From Halobacillus litoralis (GTDB lineage: Bacteria > Bacillota > Bacilli > Bacillales > Halobacillaceae): a DNA stretch of 64,000 nt. Shown here one piece after another: positions 48,462-56,499 of the stretch. Both the position numbers and the translations under genes were made by a program. The DNA is taken from positions 62,001-126,000 of the forward strand of contig NZ_JAIVAJ010000008.1 of assembly GCF_020171725.1 (NCBI RefSeq), in the 5' to 3' direction. The notes under the pieces are model-generated. The model was not told the DNA's origin, ran no database searches, and saw only the letters and a program-made list of their open reading frames with translations. Within the stretch, counting starts at the first letter, position 1. Every line of letters begins with the position of its first letter.

Positions 48462-48665
48462 ATGAGTGAGAATTTGATAGTTATTGAGGACATAGATGAA
48501 TATGCTTATTGTTTAGATACAAGCAGTATGAAGAATAATGAGTGCCCCATAATAGCCTGGAATAAGCAGGGAGGACTGGATGACTACAATACGGCAGAAA
48601 ATTTTTATGAGTTTTTGTCACAAAGGTTACTGCGTGCAAAAGAAGCTTGGAAAGAGGATTTTTAA
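48462..48665 (+). pseudogene. SMI1/KNR4 (SUKH) immunity protein, C-terminal fragment
   Basis: A 67-residue frame MSENLIVIEDIDEYAYCLDT, then NECPIIAWNKQGGLDDYNTAENFYEFLSQRL, which is the C-terminal half of a SUKH-superfamily immunity protein (usually about 140 residues). The N-terminal half, including the WxxPxxY region, is absent. It lies between two REP-like elements and has a plausible start (GGGGTTTAGGG before ATG), so a short product is possible, but it is best read as a leftover immunity cassette. Confidence 0.7.
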
Positions 48666-48685
48666 GATAAATAGCAAGAATTTAA

Positions 48686-48743
48686 AGATCTCTGACTCTC
48701 AACCTTTTTACTATGGTAAAGCGGTGGGGGTGAGCACTTTTTG
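48686..48743 (+). repeat. REP-like hairpin copy 2
   Basis: CTGACTCTCAACCTTTTTAC, then TATGGTAAAGCGGTGGGGGT and GAGCACTTTTTGA: a diverged but full-length element. It separates the SUKH fragment from the first 89-residue immunity copy. Confidence 0.75.
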
Positions 48744-48765
48744 AGTGAATTGGAGGATACAAAAA

Positions 48766-49035
48766 GTGGATAATAATGCATGTTTAACCCAACAAGTTAA
48801 AACGGTGATAAATATTCTTGAGAAGGAATACTCCAATGAAATTACCAAAGGTACTCTACAATTAATTTATAATAGATACAAGGACGGACTAAAAATCATG
48901 GAAAGTAATGGAGATTTGAAGAATATAAATATTATCGGTGGTGTAAGAGCTTATATGGATAGTTATAATGACTACCAAAATCCATTGTTAAAAGAATTAC
49001 ACAAGGCAGAAAAAACACTAGAAGAGTTGATTTAA
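48766..49035 (+). CDS. Candidate immunity protein, copy A (orphan)
   Basis: An 89-residue helical protein starting at GTG 48766, with TTGGAGGA upstream. From residue 13 on it is almost identical to the product of 50352-50621 (VINILEKEYSNEITKGTLQL, IIGGVRAYMDSYNDYQNPLL), differing by only a few residues, while the first 12 residues differ (VDNNACLTQQVK against MDEKAQLNRQIK). No toxin gene lies directly upstream; a REP-like element does. It is probably an orphan immunity gene left after loss of its toxin, or kept as protection against siblings. Confidence 0.8.
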   Translation: MDNNACLTQQVKTVINILEKEYSNEITKGTLQLIYNRYKDGLKIMESNGDLKNINIIGGVRAYMDSYNDYQNPLLKELHKAEKTLEELI

Positions 49036-49039
49036 AAAT

Positions 49040-49090
49040 AGGTGCTTTACCTCCACCAACCTTTTACAAAGGGGAAACGTTGGAGGTCAT
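49040..49090 (+). repeat. REP-like hairpin copy 3 (right arm truncated at the toxin-module junction)
   Basis: AGGTGCTTTACCTCCACCAA, then CCTTTTACAAAGGGG, AAACGTTGGAGGT; the right arm ends at GGAGGTCAT where the toxin module 2 ATG begins. Its GGAGG may act as the ribosome site of that module. Confidence 0.8.
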
Positions 49091-50338
49091 ATGAAAGTGT
49101 CAAAAGAGTCATCGGAGGAATCGGGCGGATTTTTGGAAACGATCCAAAATACGTTCAAAGGAATGTTCGATGGCCTCGTTAACGTACTTAAAGATACGTT
49201 TATGGGACTTGCCGAAACCGTTGAACAAATTTTCGTCCACCCCGTCGAGTTTACGAAAGGCATGTACGATGCGGTTTCCCATCCACAAAGAACGCTTACG
49301 TATATGTGGGAATCACTCGAACATTCATGGACAACCAAAGTCATTCATGGAGATGCAAGATCCCGAGCCGAATTCTTCACCTACAGCCTTGTCTCCATCG
49401 TAGGATTGAAAGGACTCAATAAAGTCGGGAAGCTCGGGAAACTCAGCAAGACCATGCGCCGAGACGGAAAATCCAGCATTCCTTACAACGCCATGAAGAC
49501 CGACTCTTTGAAAACAGACATCGAAACCAGATTGCGGAACACGCTCTCAAACAGCAAAGATCAAGCACTACAGTTTGCGAGAAGTAAACCGGTAAGAGAC
49601 GCCATTCAGATGAAAGCCTTGTCCAATCATGCCCGAGACCTTTACACCAGAGCAGGCAACGTCTTCAATCCAGATCGGATTAAGAACGTGATGCAGTCGA
49701 CGTATGACAAGGTTATCCAGGGGCCTGTATCGCGAGTAAGTCGCTTCACCTCTCGTACGGTGAATTCGATGGTGGATAGTACGATGCCTCAGACGCAGAT
49801 GGCTGGGGTTCGTGGTGGGATGGACTGGCGTTCGGTTGATGAGGATACGTATCGGTTTGCGAAAAGGCAGAGTAACGGTGAAAGTACTAGGGTCTTAAAT
49901 GAAGATGTGTATTTCGGAAAGTATTCAACAAGTATCGACAATAAGGTAAAGGTAATTGAAAAAGTAGAATTACCCGACTGGATAAGTGATTCTTTTAAGG
50001 ATAGTAATTATAGGACCGTGGTAACTGAAGAAAATATTACATTCTACAGAACTTATGGTGGTGCAGCAAGAGCTAATGGTTCATTTGTAACTACTAGTTC
50101 AGCAGGTAATAGAATCAATGCAAAAATAGATACTGCATTAGTTCCAGATTGGAAAAACACTAGAGAGAATGAAGCAATAATAGAAGTTCCAAAAGGGCAA
50201 ATTTTAAATATAGGTAGAGTTGAAAAGCAATATACAAAAACAGGTGCCCCACTAGAAGGTGATGCTGACCAAGTACTTCTACCTCAAGGATGGCCACCTG
50301 AATGGATAAAAGATATTAGAGAAGTTCCGAGTAAATAG
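49091..50338 (+). CDS. LXG-less toxin module 2: pretoxin linker plus unknown C-terminal toxin domain
   Basis: A 415-residue protein that starts where residue 299 of the full LXG toxin would be (KVSKESSEESGGFLETIQNTFKGM) and lacks the export domain. The linker (residues about 130-260) matches the first toxin at DNA and protein level. The last 150 residues are new and AT-rich: ENITFYRTYGGAARANGSFV with TTSS after it, and near the end GDADQVLLPQG. An Arg in the first strand, a T/S-T/S motif and a V-L-L-P-x-G strand resemble an ADP-ribosyltransferase core, but the usual ExE Glu pair is not clear. Followed by an immunity gene. It could be a silent cassette that reaches the cell exterior only after recombination with an LXG gene. 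Confidence 0.8.
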   Translation: MKVSKESSEESGGFLETIQNTFKGMFDGLVNVLKDTFMGLAETVEQIFVHPVEFTKGMYDAVSHPQRTLTYMWESLEHSWTTKVIHGDARSRAEFFTYSLVSIVGLKGLNKVGKLGKLSKTMRRDGKSSIPYNAMKTDSLKTDIETRLRNTLSNSKDQALQFARSKPVRDAIQMKALSNHARDLYTRAGNVFNPDRIKNVMQSTYDKVIQGPVSRVSRFTSRTVNSMVDSTMPQTQMAGVRGGMDWRSVDEDTYRFAKRQSNGESTRVLNEDVYFGKYSTSIDNKVKVIEKVELPDWISDSFKDSNYRTVVTEENITFYRTYGGAARANGSFVTTSSAGNRINAKIDTALVPDWKNTRENEAIIEVPKGQILNIGRVEKQYTKTGAPLEGDADQVLLPQGWPPEWIKDIREVPSK

Positions 50339-50351
50339 GAGGATGCACACT

Positions 50352-50621
50352 ATGGATGAAAAAGCGCAATTGAACAGACAAATTAAAACTGTGATAAATA
50401 TTCTTGAGAAGGAATACTCCAATGAAATTACCAAAGGTACTCTACAATTAATTTATAAAAGATACAAGGACGGACTAAAAATCATTGAAAGTAATGGAGA
50501 TTTGAAGAATATAAATATTATCGGTGGTGTAAGAGCTTATATGGATAGTTATAATGACTACCAAAATCCATTGTTAAAAGAATTACACAAGGCAGAAAAA
50601 TCACTAGAAGAGTTGATTTAA
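50352..50621 (+). CDS. Candidate immunity protein, copy B, next to toxin module 2
   Basis: An 89-residue helical acidic protein (MDEKAQLNRQIKTVINILEK, then NEITKGTLQLIYKRYKDGLKI). AGGAGGA lies 8 bases before ATG 50352, and the gene begins 13 bases after the module 2 stop, the normal place for the cognate immunity gene of that toxin domain. The near-identical copy A lies 1.6 kb upstream. The family is not known to me. Confidence 0.8.
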   Translation: MDEKAQLNRQIKTVINILEKEYSNEITKGTLQLIYKRYKDGLKIIESNGDLKNINIIGGVRAYMDSYNDYQNPLLKELHKAEKSLEELI

Positions 50622-50626
50622 AAATA

Positions 50627-50684
50627 GGTGCTTTACCTCCAACCTTTTACAAAGGGAAAACGCTGGAGGTAAGGCACCTTTTTT
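50627..50684 (+). repeat. REP-like hairpin copy 4 (intact)
   Basis: AGGTGCTTTACCTCCAACC, then TTTTACAAAGGGAAAACGC and TGGAGGTAAGGCACCTTTTTT. The outer arms AGGTGC-TTACCTCCA and TGGAGGTAA-GCACCT pair over about 15 bases. Directly after it begins toxin module 3. Confidence 0.88.
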
Positions 50685-50689
50685 AAGCA

Positions 50690-51493
50690 GGAAGTCTCGG
50701 AAAACTCAGTAAAACCAATCGACGAGACGGAAAATCCAGCATTCCTTACAACACCATGAAGACCGACTCTTTGAAAACAGATATCGAAACAAGATTACGG
50801 AACACGCTCTCAAACGGCAAAGATCAAGCTCTGCAGTTTGCGAGAAGTAAACCGGTAAGAGACGCCATTCAGATGAAAGCCTTGTCCAATCGGGCCCGAG
50901 ACCTTTACACCAGAGCAGGCAACGTCTTCAATCCAGATCGGATTAAGAACGTGATGCAATCGACGTATGACAAGGTTATCCAGGGGCCTGTATCGCGAGT
51001 AAGTCGCTTCACCTCTCGTACGGTGAATTCGATGGTGGATAGTACGATGCCTCAGACGCAGATGGCTGGGGTTCGTGGTGGGATGGACTGGCGTTCGGTT
51101 GAGGATACGTATCGGTTTGCGAAGGGTGAGAGTAGTGGTGTAAGTACTGAGGTAGAATTTACCAAAGGTTTTGATGTGGATCCTAAGTACAGTTCATATG
51201 AGCAAAGGGTAAAAACTACCCCTGTTAATAAAGGTGCATGGAGTAACGAACGAGCAGAATCGATATTTATTTCCGACAAGATCGGTGAAATTAAAAGATA
51301 TCTTGATGAAGCTGGTGTTGATGGAGTTGAGTATAAGAACGGAATGCCGGACTTTTCTCCATTTTCTAAAGGTGAGATTAAATTAGAAAATATGACCAAT
51401 GATAAAAAATTGAATTTTTCGGCTGCTGATAGGAAAATGCCTGACCCCCAACCTTTTACTATAGTAAAGTGCTGGGGGTCAGGTACTTTTTGA
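50690..51493 (+). pseudogene. Toxin module 3: linker fragment plus truncated HNH-type toxin domain
   Basis: The module starts abruptly at GGAAGTCTCGGAAAACTCAG (homologous to 46899 in the LXG gene) right after REP copy 4; the first Met is at 50756. The linker is followed by an AT-rich C-terminal part with VDGVEYKNGMPDFSPFSKGE and LENMTNDKKLNF, the beginning of the HNH/ENDO VII-type toxins in which a WH-containing catalytic core should follow. Instead the frame runs into REP copy 5 (DRKMPDPQPFTIVKCWGSGTF) and stops. It lacks secretion domain and catalytic core and has no immunity gene. Confidence 0.85.
51436..51491 (+). repeat. REP-like hairpin copy 5 (intact)
   Basis: AATGCCTGACCCCCAACC, then TTTTACTATAGTAAAG and TGCTGGGGGTCAGGTACTTTTT. 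Outer arms TGCCTGACCCCCA and TGCTGGGGGTCAGGTA pair, and the inner TTTACTATAGTAAA is a perfect 14-base palindrome. It truncates toxin module 3. Confidence 0.92.
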
Positions 51494-51613
51494 AGTGTTT
51501 AAATGGACAAACATGGGGACGGTTTTGCATTTGTGAAGTTATGAGCAAACATGAGTACCGTCACCACATTTTCAAGCTACTTAATTGCATAGAGGAATAG
51601 ATACGAGATCAAT

Positions 51614-51874
51614 TTAAGAACGCCGAAACATTAGTTTGGTCAAATTAATCATTAGTAAAATGGCAGCTGCTCCCCCTAGCGTTAGCATGATCGAACTATA
51701 TCCAGTCGACTGAAATGCTGTATAGGCAAGAAAGCTAACCACAGAGATAAAGACATACGTGAGAGTATGATTATTTTTACCACTTGTGTTTTTCACTTTA
51801 CCGACTAACATGGTCATAGTCACCGATATGGTCATGATACCCAGGACCAGAAGCAAATTAATGATCACTCCCAT
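51614..51874 (-). CDS. Small membrane protein, three helices
   Basis: An 86-residue protein with segments IINLLLVLGIMTISVTMTML, LTYVFISVVSFLAYTAFQ and SIMLTLGGAAAILLMINLT. AAAGGAG precedes the ATG by 10 bases. It lies 24 bases downstream of another small membrane gene on the same strand, probably co-transcribed. Neither is recognised. Confidence 0.65.
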   Translation of the reverse strand: MGVIINLLLVLGIMTISVTMTMLVGKVKNTSGKNNHTLTYVFISVVSFLAYTAFQSTGYSSIMLTLGGAAAILLMINLTKLMFRRS

Positions 51875-51898
51875 AGCGCCTCACTCCTTTTGCTTACT

Positions 51899-52102
51899 CT
51901 ATTCATCTAAATTTCTACAAACCAGTGCTGACACAGCGAAAACCATGCATGCCCCCACTGATCCAGCAGCGAACATCAGATCAACGGTTTCGATTGGGGA
52001 CCTGAATAACAAGGGGACTGACAGCACCAAGGCGGCGCCACTGATGCCGAGTCCGACTATCGATAAGGCCAATAATTTATTCAAGGAAAGCATCATAGAC
52101 AC
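51899..52102 (-). CDS. Small membrane protein, two helices
   Basis: A 67-residue protein with LLALSIVGLGISGAALVLSV and LMFAAGSVGACMVFAVSALV as membrane segments. GTG 52102 is chosen because GAGGAGG lies 7 bases upstream. First gene of a pair with 51614-51874. Function unknown. Confidence 0.65.
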   Translation of the reverse strand: MSMMLSLNKLLALSIVGLGISGAALVLSVPLLFRSPIETVDLMFAAGSVGACMVFAVSALVCRNLDE

Positions 52103-52175
52103 GATACGGCCTCCTCTTTAACATTTCTTTACTACTTTGACGCCCACAGGTCATCCTCCTTCTTTTTCGAAAACA

Positions 52176-52222
52176 AAAAGAGCCTGAGCCCTATCACAAC
52201 GATAGTACTCAGGCTCTTCTTT
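52176..52222 (-). terminator. Terminator of copC-copD
   Basis: On the minus strand AAGAGCCTGAG pairs with CTCAGGCTCTT around a 19-base loop that itself has ACTATCG/CGATAG-like pairing, followed by TTTTG. Confidence 0.85.
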
Positions 52223-53293
52223 CTATGATGGAACAATCGCAAGCATGATCGTCATAAACAACGACAGCACGATGCCACAGACAAGCAGTGCATACAGGAA
52301 TGCGGACTTCCTCTCTCTCAGCACGAGATACTGACAGATGGCGAGCACGGCGGTGATGCCGAGCCAGAAGAGTGATGAGGTCGTGAGCTCGACCTGCACC
52401 GACATGGCAGGCTGCCAGATGCCTTGGTAGAGGGCGGAGAATAAGGGCGATACGCCTTGGGATTGGACCGTCTCGCTGACGTCCAGAGGCGGTGACGACT
52501 GCCCCATAAACCCAGTGACGAGGAAGATGAGTCCGATTACGATACTCTCAGCCCGCAACCAGCTGGGGAACATCCCTTTTTTCAAAAGAAAGGCGTTGAC
52601 TGCGGCGATGGTGAGCACTCCGGCGTATAGTAAATGCTTGAGCAGCAGGGCTTCTCCGTACGGAAGCAGCCAGGAATTCCAATATTCCGGGACGGTGTAC
52701 TGCATCAGGATGAGTCCCGCGGCTGTCAGGAGGATCATGCTGCCGATTGAAAAGGGCGTGTACCAGCTGAGAAAGGCGCTCCAGTTCGCTTTATTGCGGG
52801 CGAACCATGCCATAATCAGCAGGATGCCCGCCCATGCTGCCATCGAAGTGATGTGCATGGATTGAGCGATGACGCCGATGACAGGTGCGGTGCTCGCGAC
52901 GTGTCCGGAGAAGCTCGTCATCACGATGAGGATGACGACGCCTGCAAGCGACAGGATCGATGTGCGCTTCGACGAGTCGCCTTCGCTCATCGCGAGGAAC
53001 ACGACGTACAGAACTGACGCCACGAAGGTGATCAGCCACACCATCCCGGGTCTCGAGTCGAGGACGACGTTCGCGAACGGGAAGTTTCCATTCTGTGAAA
53101 AGAAAAGCAGGATCCTGAGTACGGGTCCGAAGCTCAGGATTCCGATGCCGAGCGCACTCGCAAGCAGCAGGCCGTTCGGGACACGGAACGCCGGACGCCT
53201 GTCCGCTGGCACGAGTCCGAGAATGCTGTGCCCCATCAGGACGGCGAAACAAACATAAATCAGAGCCTCCGTCACCATGAGGAGGGCCATCAT
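52223..53293 (-). CDS. copD: CopD-family copper transport membrane protein
   Basis: A 356-residue protein with eight or nine membrane segments. CopD landmarks: a first helix TEALIYVCFAVLMGHSILG, FGPVLRILLFF, FSGHVASTAPVIGVIAQSMHITSMAAWAGIL with the conserved His residues of the copper path, and HLLYAGVLTIAAVNAF. With CopC it handles copper at the outer membrane face; in Bacillus subtilis the two are fused as YcnJ. Here they are split genes with an ATGA overlap. Confidence 0.9.
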   Translation of the reverse strand: MMALLMVTEALIYVCFAVLMGHSILGLVPADRRPAFRVPNGLLLASALGIGILSFGPVLRILLFFSQNGNFPFANVVLDSRPGMVWLITFVASVLYVVFLAMSEGDSSKRTSILSLAGVVILIVMTSFSGHVASTAPVIGVIAQSMHITSMAAWAGILLIMAWFARNKANWSAFLSWYTPFSIGSMILLTAAGLILMQYTVPEYWNSWLLPYGEALLLKHLLYAGVLTIAAVNAFLLKKGMFPSWLRAESIVIGLIFLVTGFMGQSSPPLDVSETVQSQGVSPLFSALYQGIWQPAMSVQVELTTSSLFWLGITAVLAICQYLVLRERKSAFLYALLVCGIVLSLFMTIMLAIVPS

Positions 53294-53880
53294 TCGTTAC
53301 GGTTCGGCTTTCTCATGAAGAGCACGACCACTCCCACGAGCAGAAGCAGCGCTGCAATACCGGCGATCAGAAGCGAGTTTCTCAGCTGGTTCGAATCATC
53401 GCTGGACTCATCAGATGCCGTTTCAGAGGCACTCTCTGTCTCGCTTTCCGGTGTATTCTCCATATCGGCAGGCTCTTCCTCCGCTTCAGCTTGTCCTTCT
53501 TCTTCAGAAGTTGGTGCTTCCTGGACAGGGGCGTCCACTTCGAACGAATAGCCATCCTCGATCGGGTGGCCATCCTCCCCGACAATTGCCCAGTCGACGT
53601 TGATCGTTCCATTCGGGAGCGGCTCGACGGTATTGATGATCATCGTATCTCCGTCGACCACCACGTCCTGCAGCGGAAGCTCTGCGCCATCCGCTGTCGT
53701 CAGCGTCACGGTACTCCCTTCTGAAATCGGTGTCGTGAACAGGACCGTCACTTCGTTGATCGACTCCGTTACGACGGAACCTTCAGACGGATCGGCTTCT
53801 TCCTTTCCTGTATGGGCAAACGCATGGGCAGGTACGAGTAAAGTCAGGACCAGCATCCATGCTGTTATCATTTTTTTCAT
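53290..53880 (-). CDS. copC: CopC-family copper-binding protein, membrane anchored
   Basis: A 196-residue exported protein. The signal peptide MITAWMLVLTLLVPAHAFAH leaves a mature N-terminal His, the copper ligand used by CopC proteins. The beta-sandwich includes NEVTVLFTTPISEGSTVTLT and VDWAIVGEDGHPIEDGYSFEV with the second ligand motif DGHP. A long Glu/Ser-rich linker (residues about 125-160) leads to a C-terminal membrane helix (LLIAGIAALLLLVGVVVLFM) and a basic tail. ATG 53880 has AAGGAG about 9 bases upstream; the longer frame to 53982 is unsupported. Confidence 0.92.
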   Translation of the reverse strand: MKKMITAWMLVLTLLVPAHAFAHTGKEEADPSEGSVVTESINEVTVLFTTPISEGSTVTLTTADGAELPLQDVVVDGDTMIINTVEPLPNGTINVDWAIVGEDGHPIEDGYSFEVDAPVQEAPTSEEEGQAEAEEEPADMENTPESETESASETASDESSDDSNQLRNSLLIAGIAALLLLVGVVVLFMRKPNRNE

Positions 53881-54073
53881 GAAAAAAACACTCCTTGTTT
53901 TGTACAATCTTATAGGTTGATGTAATTCCCCCTTATTATAATGGATGGGGGATTTTTTCGACAGCGAGAGCTGTCCTTCCATTTCATGGTCCTGTTAACA
54001 TTAGTCCACTATACCAATAGTCCTAGATTCCCTTTACACTTGTTTTATTGTACAAAATAGGGAGGACGAATGT

Positions 54074-56476
54074 TTGAGAAAGGTTATGTTCTTTGTGTTG
54101 ATTGGAATGTTGTTGGGGATTGTACTGTCTTCTCAGCCCGTGAGTGCGGAGAAATCTTCAAAAGTGTTATCAGGATATAAGTTTGTCGATTGGACGTATG
54201 ATGAGGAACGTGAACTGGTATTTGCTGCATTGACGGCTAGGAGTGATCGCGACTATGACCGGGCGAATGTGCTAGCGACACTGGATGCGGAGACGATGGA
54301 GGTGCTCGACCTTCACAATTTTTCTAATGTGGACAGAGGGACGGGTTACAAACCCACAGATTTGCTCGTACATAAAGGACTTGTTTATGTGGCGAACGGC
54401 CATTCTGTTGTTGTCTATGACCCGGGGATGAGACAAGACATCGATGTCATCGACCACTATCTCTCCACGCCGAATGCGGGGGAAATCGCTTTTGTCGATG
54501 ACCGTTTGTACATGGCCAGCCATGAAAGAACGAAGCAGGGTCATGTCGTACCGCGGCTACGTTATCATGATACGGGGTCAGGTGAGCTTACGATATTCGA
54601 AGAGAGTTGGTACCATATCTCCCGTCCGGCGCTCGAAATCGATGAAGAGCGGGGCTTTATTTATATGGCCGAAACCGACCTTCGTCATCACTCGCCCGTC
54701 GTCTACATGTTTGATTTGGATACGCTGGAACGAGTCGGTACAATGCGTGACTTTGAAGGTTTTCAAGGGTCAGGTGATTTATATTTGGATGGGGACACGA
54801 TTGCTTATGGGAACTATCTGATCGATGCGGGTGATTTGTCGAACGTGAAAGGCGTATTGGAAGAACAGGTGCTGCAATTCCGCGATCGGTTTATAGTGAC
54901 AGAAGCAGGCATCTATGATCGTGAGACACTGTCGCAAATACAGGATCTGACGGCTTCTTTTAACCATTATTTAGATAGTGACTTGGATCTCTATTACGTA
55001 GACTACGGCTTTATGCACGAGACGCTTCAATTTAAGAAAACCAATGTCGGACTTGGCTTTCAGGATCTCGTCCGGTTTGAAGAGGAAATCCAGTATTTGA
55101 AGAAAAATGAGATCATCAACGGCTTTACGCCAGTGAAATTTGCGCCGCAGCAACCCATTAAGCGGATTGATGCGGTACGGATGATAATGCGCGAAAAAGG
55201 AATGGACGCCACGAACGTGGAGGACCCTGAGTTCACAGATTTACAAAAAGGGGCGCCAGGCTATGAAGCAGTAGCTCTTGCGAAGCAGCAAGGGATTATC
55301 GATGGCCTTGGAGATGGGCGATTCGCCCCTGCGGGTCAGCTTAAGCGTTCCGATATGGCAAAAATACTGGCGAATGCATACGGGATTGCGGGTACGTATG
55401 ATCAAACCTTCTCGGATGTGCCGTCGGATCACCGTGCCTATCCGTTCGTGACCGCTCTTGCCGCCAACGGGATTACAGTCGGCTATCCAGACCATACATT
55501 CCGACCGGATCAGTCGATCACTCGACAGGAGTTCGCGGCTTTCATGGCGCGTAATCTGGATGTGGGATTCCGCCCTGATGATGCAGCGGGTTCCCAGGCA
55601 GAGCAGCCGTTTCGAATGGAAAATGAGGGGTACATCAACAATCAGAACGAGTACCACTACTTTTTCAAAGGAATGGGGACGCCTGGCTATAAGGTCCGAT
55701 TGTCCCGTATTGATGGGAAGGCTGTTGGGGAATATGTTCGTGCGGATGGTTATGTTGGCGCAAACGGTCGGTTTTCGTTCGAGCATGATTTGACGGAGCT
55801 GAGTGAAGGGACACATTCGTTCACGGTTGAGACACTTGATGAGGACTGGAATGTGGTCGAAGAGGCGTCGGTGGAACTTGTGAAAGAGACGGAGTTGCGT
55901 ACAAGTTATTGGCCAAACGCTTCGGTGAACAAACAGAATGAAGAGCATTATCCGTATGAGACATTTATTGACCCGTATGCGACGGTGACGATTTCATTTG
56001 TTCAGGACAGTATGGAGATGACAGAGACGTTTGAAAGTGCAGATGAGAAATCACTCGAGCGGACGATTGACCTGAGTCGGTTTGAGGAGGGGACGATTGA
56101 GGTGGACGTGACCTTTGAGGATTCTTCCGGAAACGTGAAGCGATTTTCCGACAAGGTGCGGAAAGATGTGACACCACCATCAAAGCCCAAGATTACGAAG
56201 CTGCTTGATATAACGGAAGAACGCCGGTGGGATCCGGTGATTTTTGGGACAGGCACTCCTGGCTCGGACGTCGGATATAAAATGTCGGACGGTGAGGACG
56301 TGATTACCTCTGTGGACTATCGTTCTGTAGATGAGGATGGAACATTTGAGGTGCGTTTAGGTAGAGTGACTCAGCTGAAGAGTGGTCCGATTTCGGTGGA
56401 ACTTTACCATGAGGATTATGTTGGAAATGAGAGCGAACGGGTGACGTTTAAGTTGAAGAATGAAATCGGGCGATAG
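54074..56476 (+). CDS. Surface protein with beta-propeller-like N-terminus, SLH domains and Ig-like repeats
   Basis: An 800-residue exported protein. Signal peptide MRKVMFFVLIGMLLGIVLSS-QPVSA. Residues about 30-320 are strand-rich and repeat patterns such as LDAETMEVLDL and FDLDTLERVGT, suggesting a propeller. Three SLH motifs follow (about 330-495): FEEEIQYLKKNEIINGFTPV, FTDLQKGAPGYEAVALAKQQ-GIIDGLGDGRFAP and FSDVPSDHRAYPFVTALAAN-GITVGYPDHTFRP, which anchor it to secondary cell-wall polymer. The rest contains two or three bacterial Ig-like domains ending VTPPSKPKI and GNESERVTFKL. TTG 54074 has GGAGG at 8 bases. Confidence 0.9.
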   Translation: MRKVMFFVLIGMLLGIVLSSQPVSAEKSSKVLSGYKFVDWTYDEERELVFAALTARSDRDYDRANVLATLDAETMEVLDLHNFSNVDRGTGYKPTDLLVHKGLVYVANGHSVVVYDPGMRQDIDVIDHYLSTPNAGEIAFVDDRLYMASHERTKQGHVVPRLRYHDTGSGELTIFEESWYHISRPALEIDEERGFIYMAETDLRHHSPVVYMFDLDTLERVGTMRDFEGFQGSGDLYLDGDTIAYGNYLIDAGDLSNVKGVLEEQVLQFRDRFIVTEAGIYDRETLSQIQDLTASFNHYLDSDLDLYYVDYGFMHETLQFKKTNVGLGFQDLVRFEEEIQYLKKNEIINGFTPVKFAPQQPIKRIDAVRMIMREKGMDATNVEDPEFTDLQKGAPGYEAVALAKQQGIIDGLGDGRFAPAGQLKRSDMAKILANAYGIAGTYDQTFSDVPSDHRAYPFVTALAANGITVGYPDHTFRPDQSITRQEFAAFMARNLDVGFRPDDAAGSQAEQPFRMENEGYINNQNEYHYFFKGMGTPGYKVRLSRIDGKAVGEYVRADGYVGANGRFSFEHDLTELSEGTHSFTVETLDEDWNVVEEASVELVKETELRTSYWPNASVNKQNEEHYPYETFIDPYATVTISFVQDSMEMTETFESADEKSLERTIDLSRFEEGTIEVDVTFEDSSGNVKRFSDKVRKDVTPPSKPKITKLLDITEERRWDPVIFGTGTPGSDVGYKMSDGEDVITSVDYRSVDEDGTFEVRLGRVTQLKSGPISVELYHEDYVGNESERVTFKLKNEIGR

Positions 56477-56499
56477 CTGACGGAGGTTTCACCCTACAA

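Noticed and set aside
48462..48665. SUKH frame as an intact small immunity gene
   Set aside because: It contains only the C-terminal half of the family and sits between repeat elements, so a fragment is more likely.
50756..51493. Toxin module 3 as a functional gene
   Set aside because: No export domain, the start is an internal Met, the toxin domain is cut by a repeat and there is no immunity gene.
45463..51493. Prophage or integrative element covering the toxin locus
   Set aside because: No integrase, phage structural gene, attachment repeat or tRNA was found; the mosaic pattern is explained by toxin cassettes and REP-like elements.
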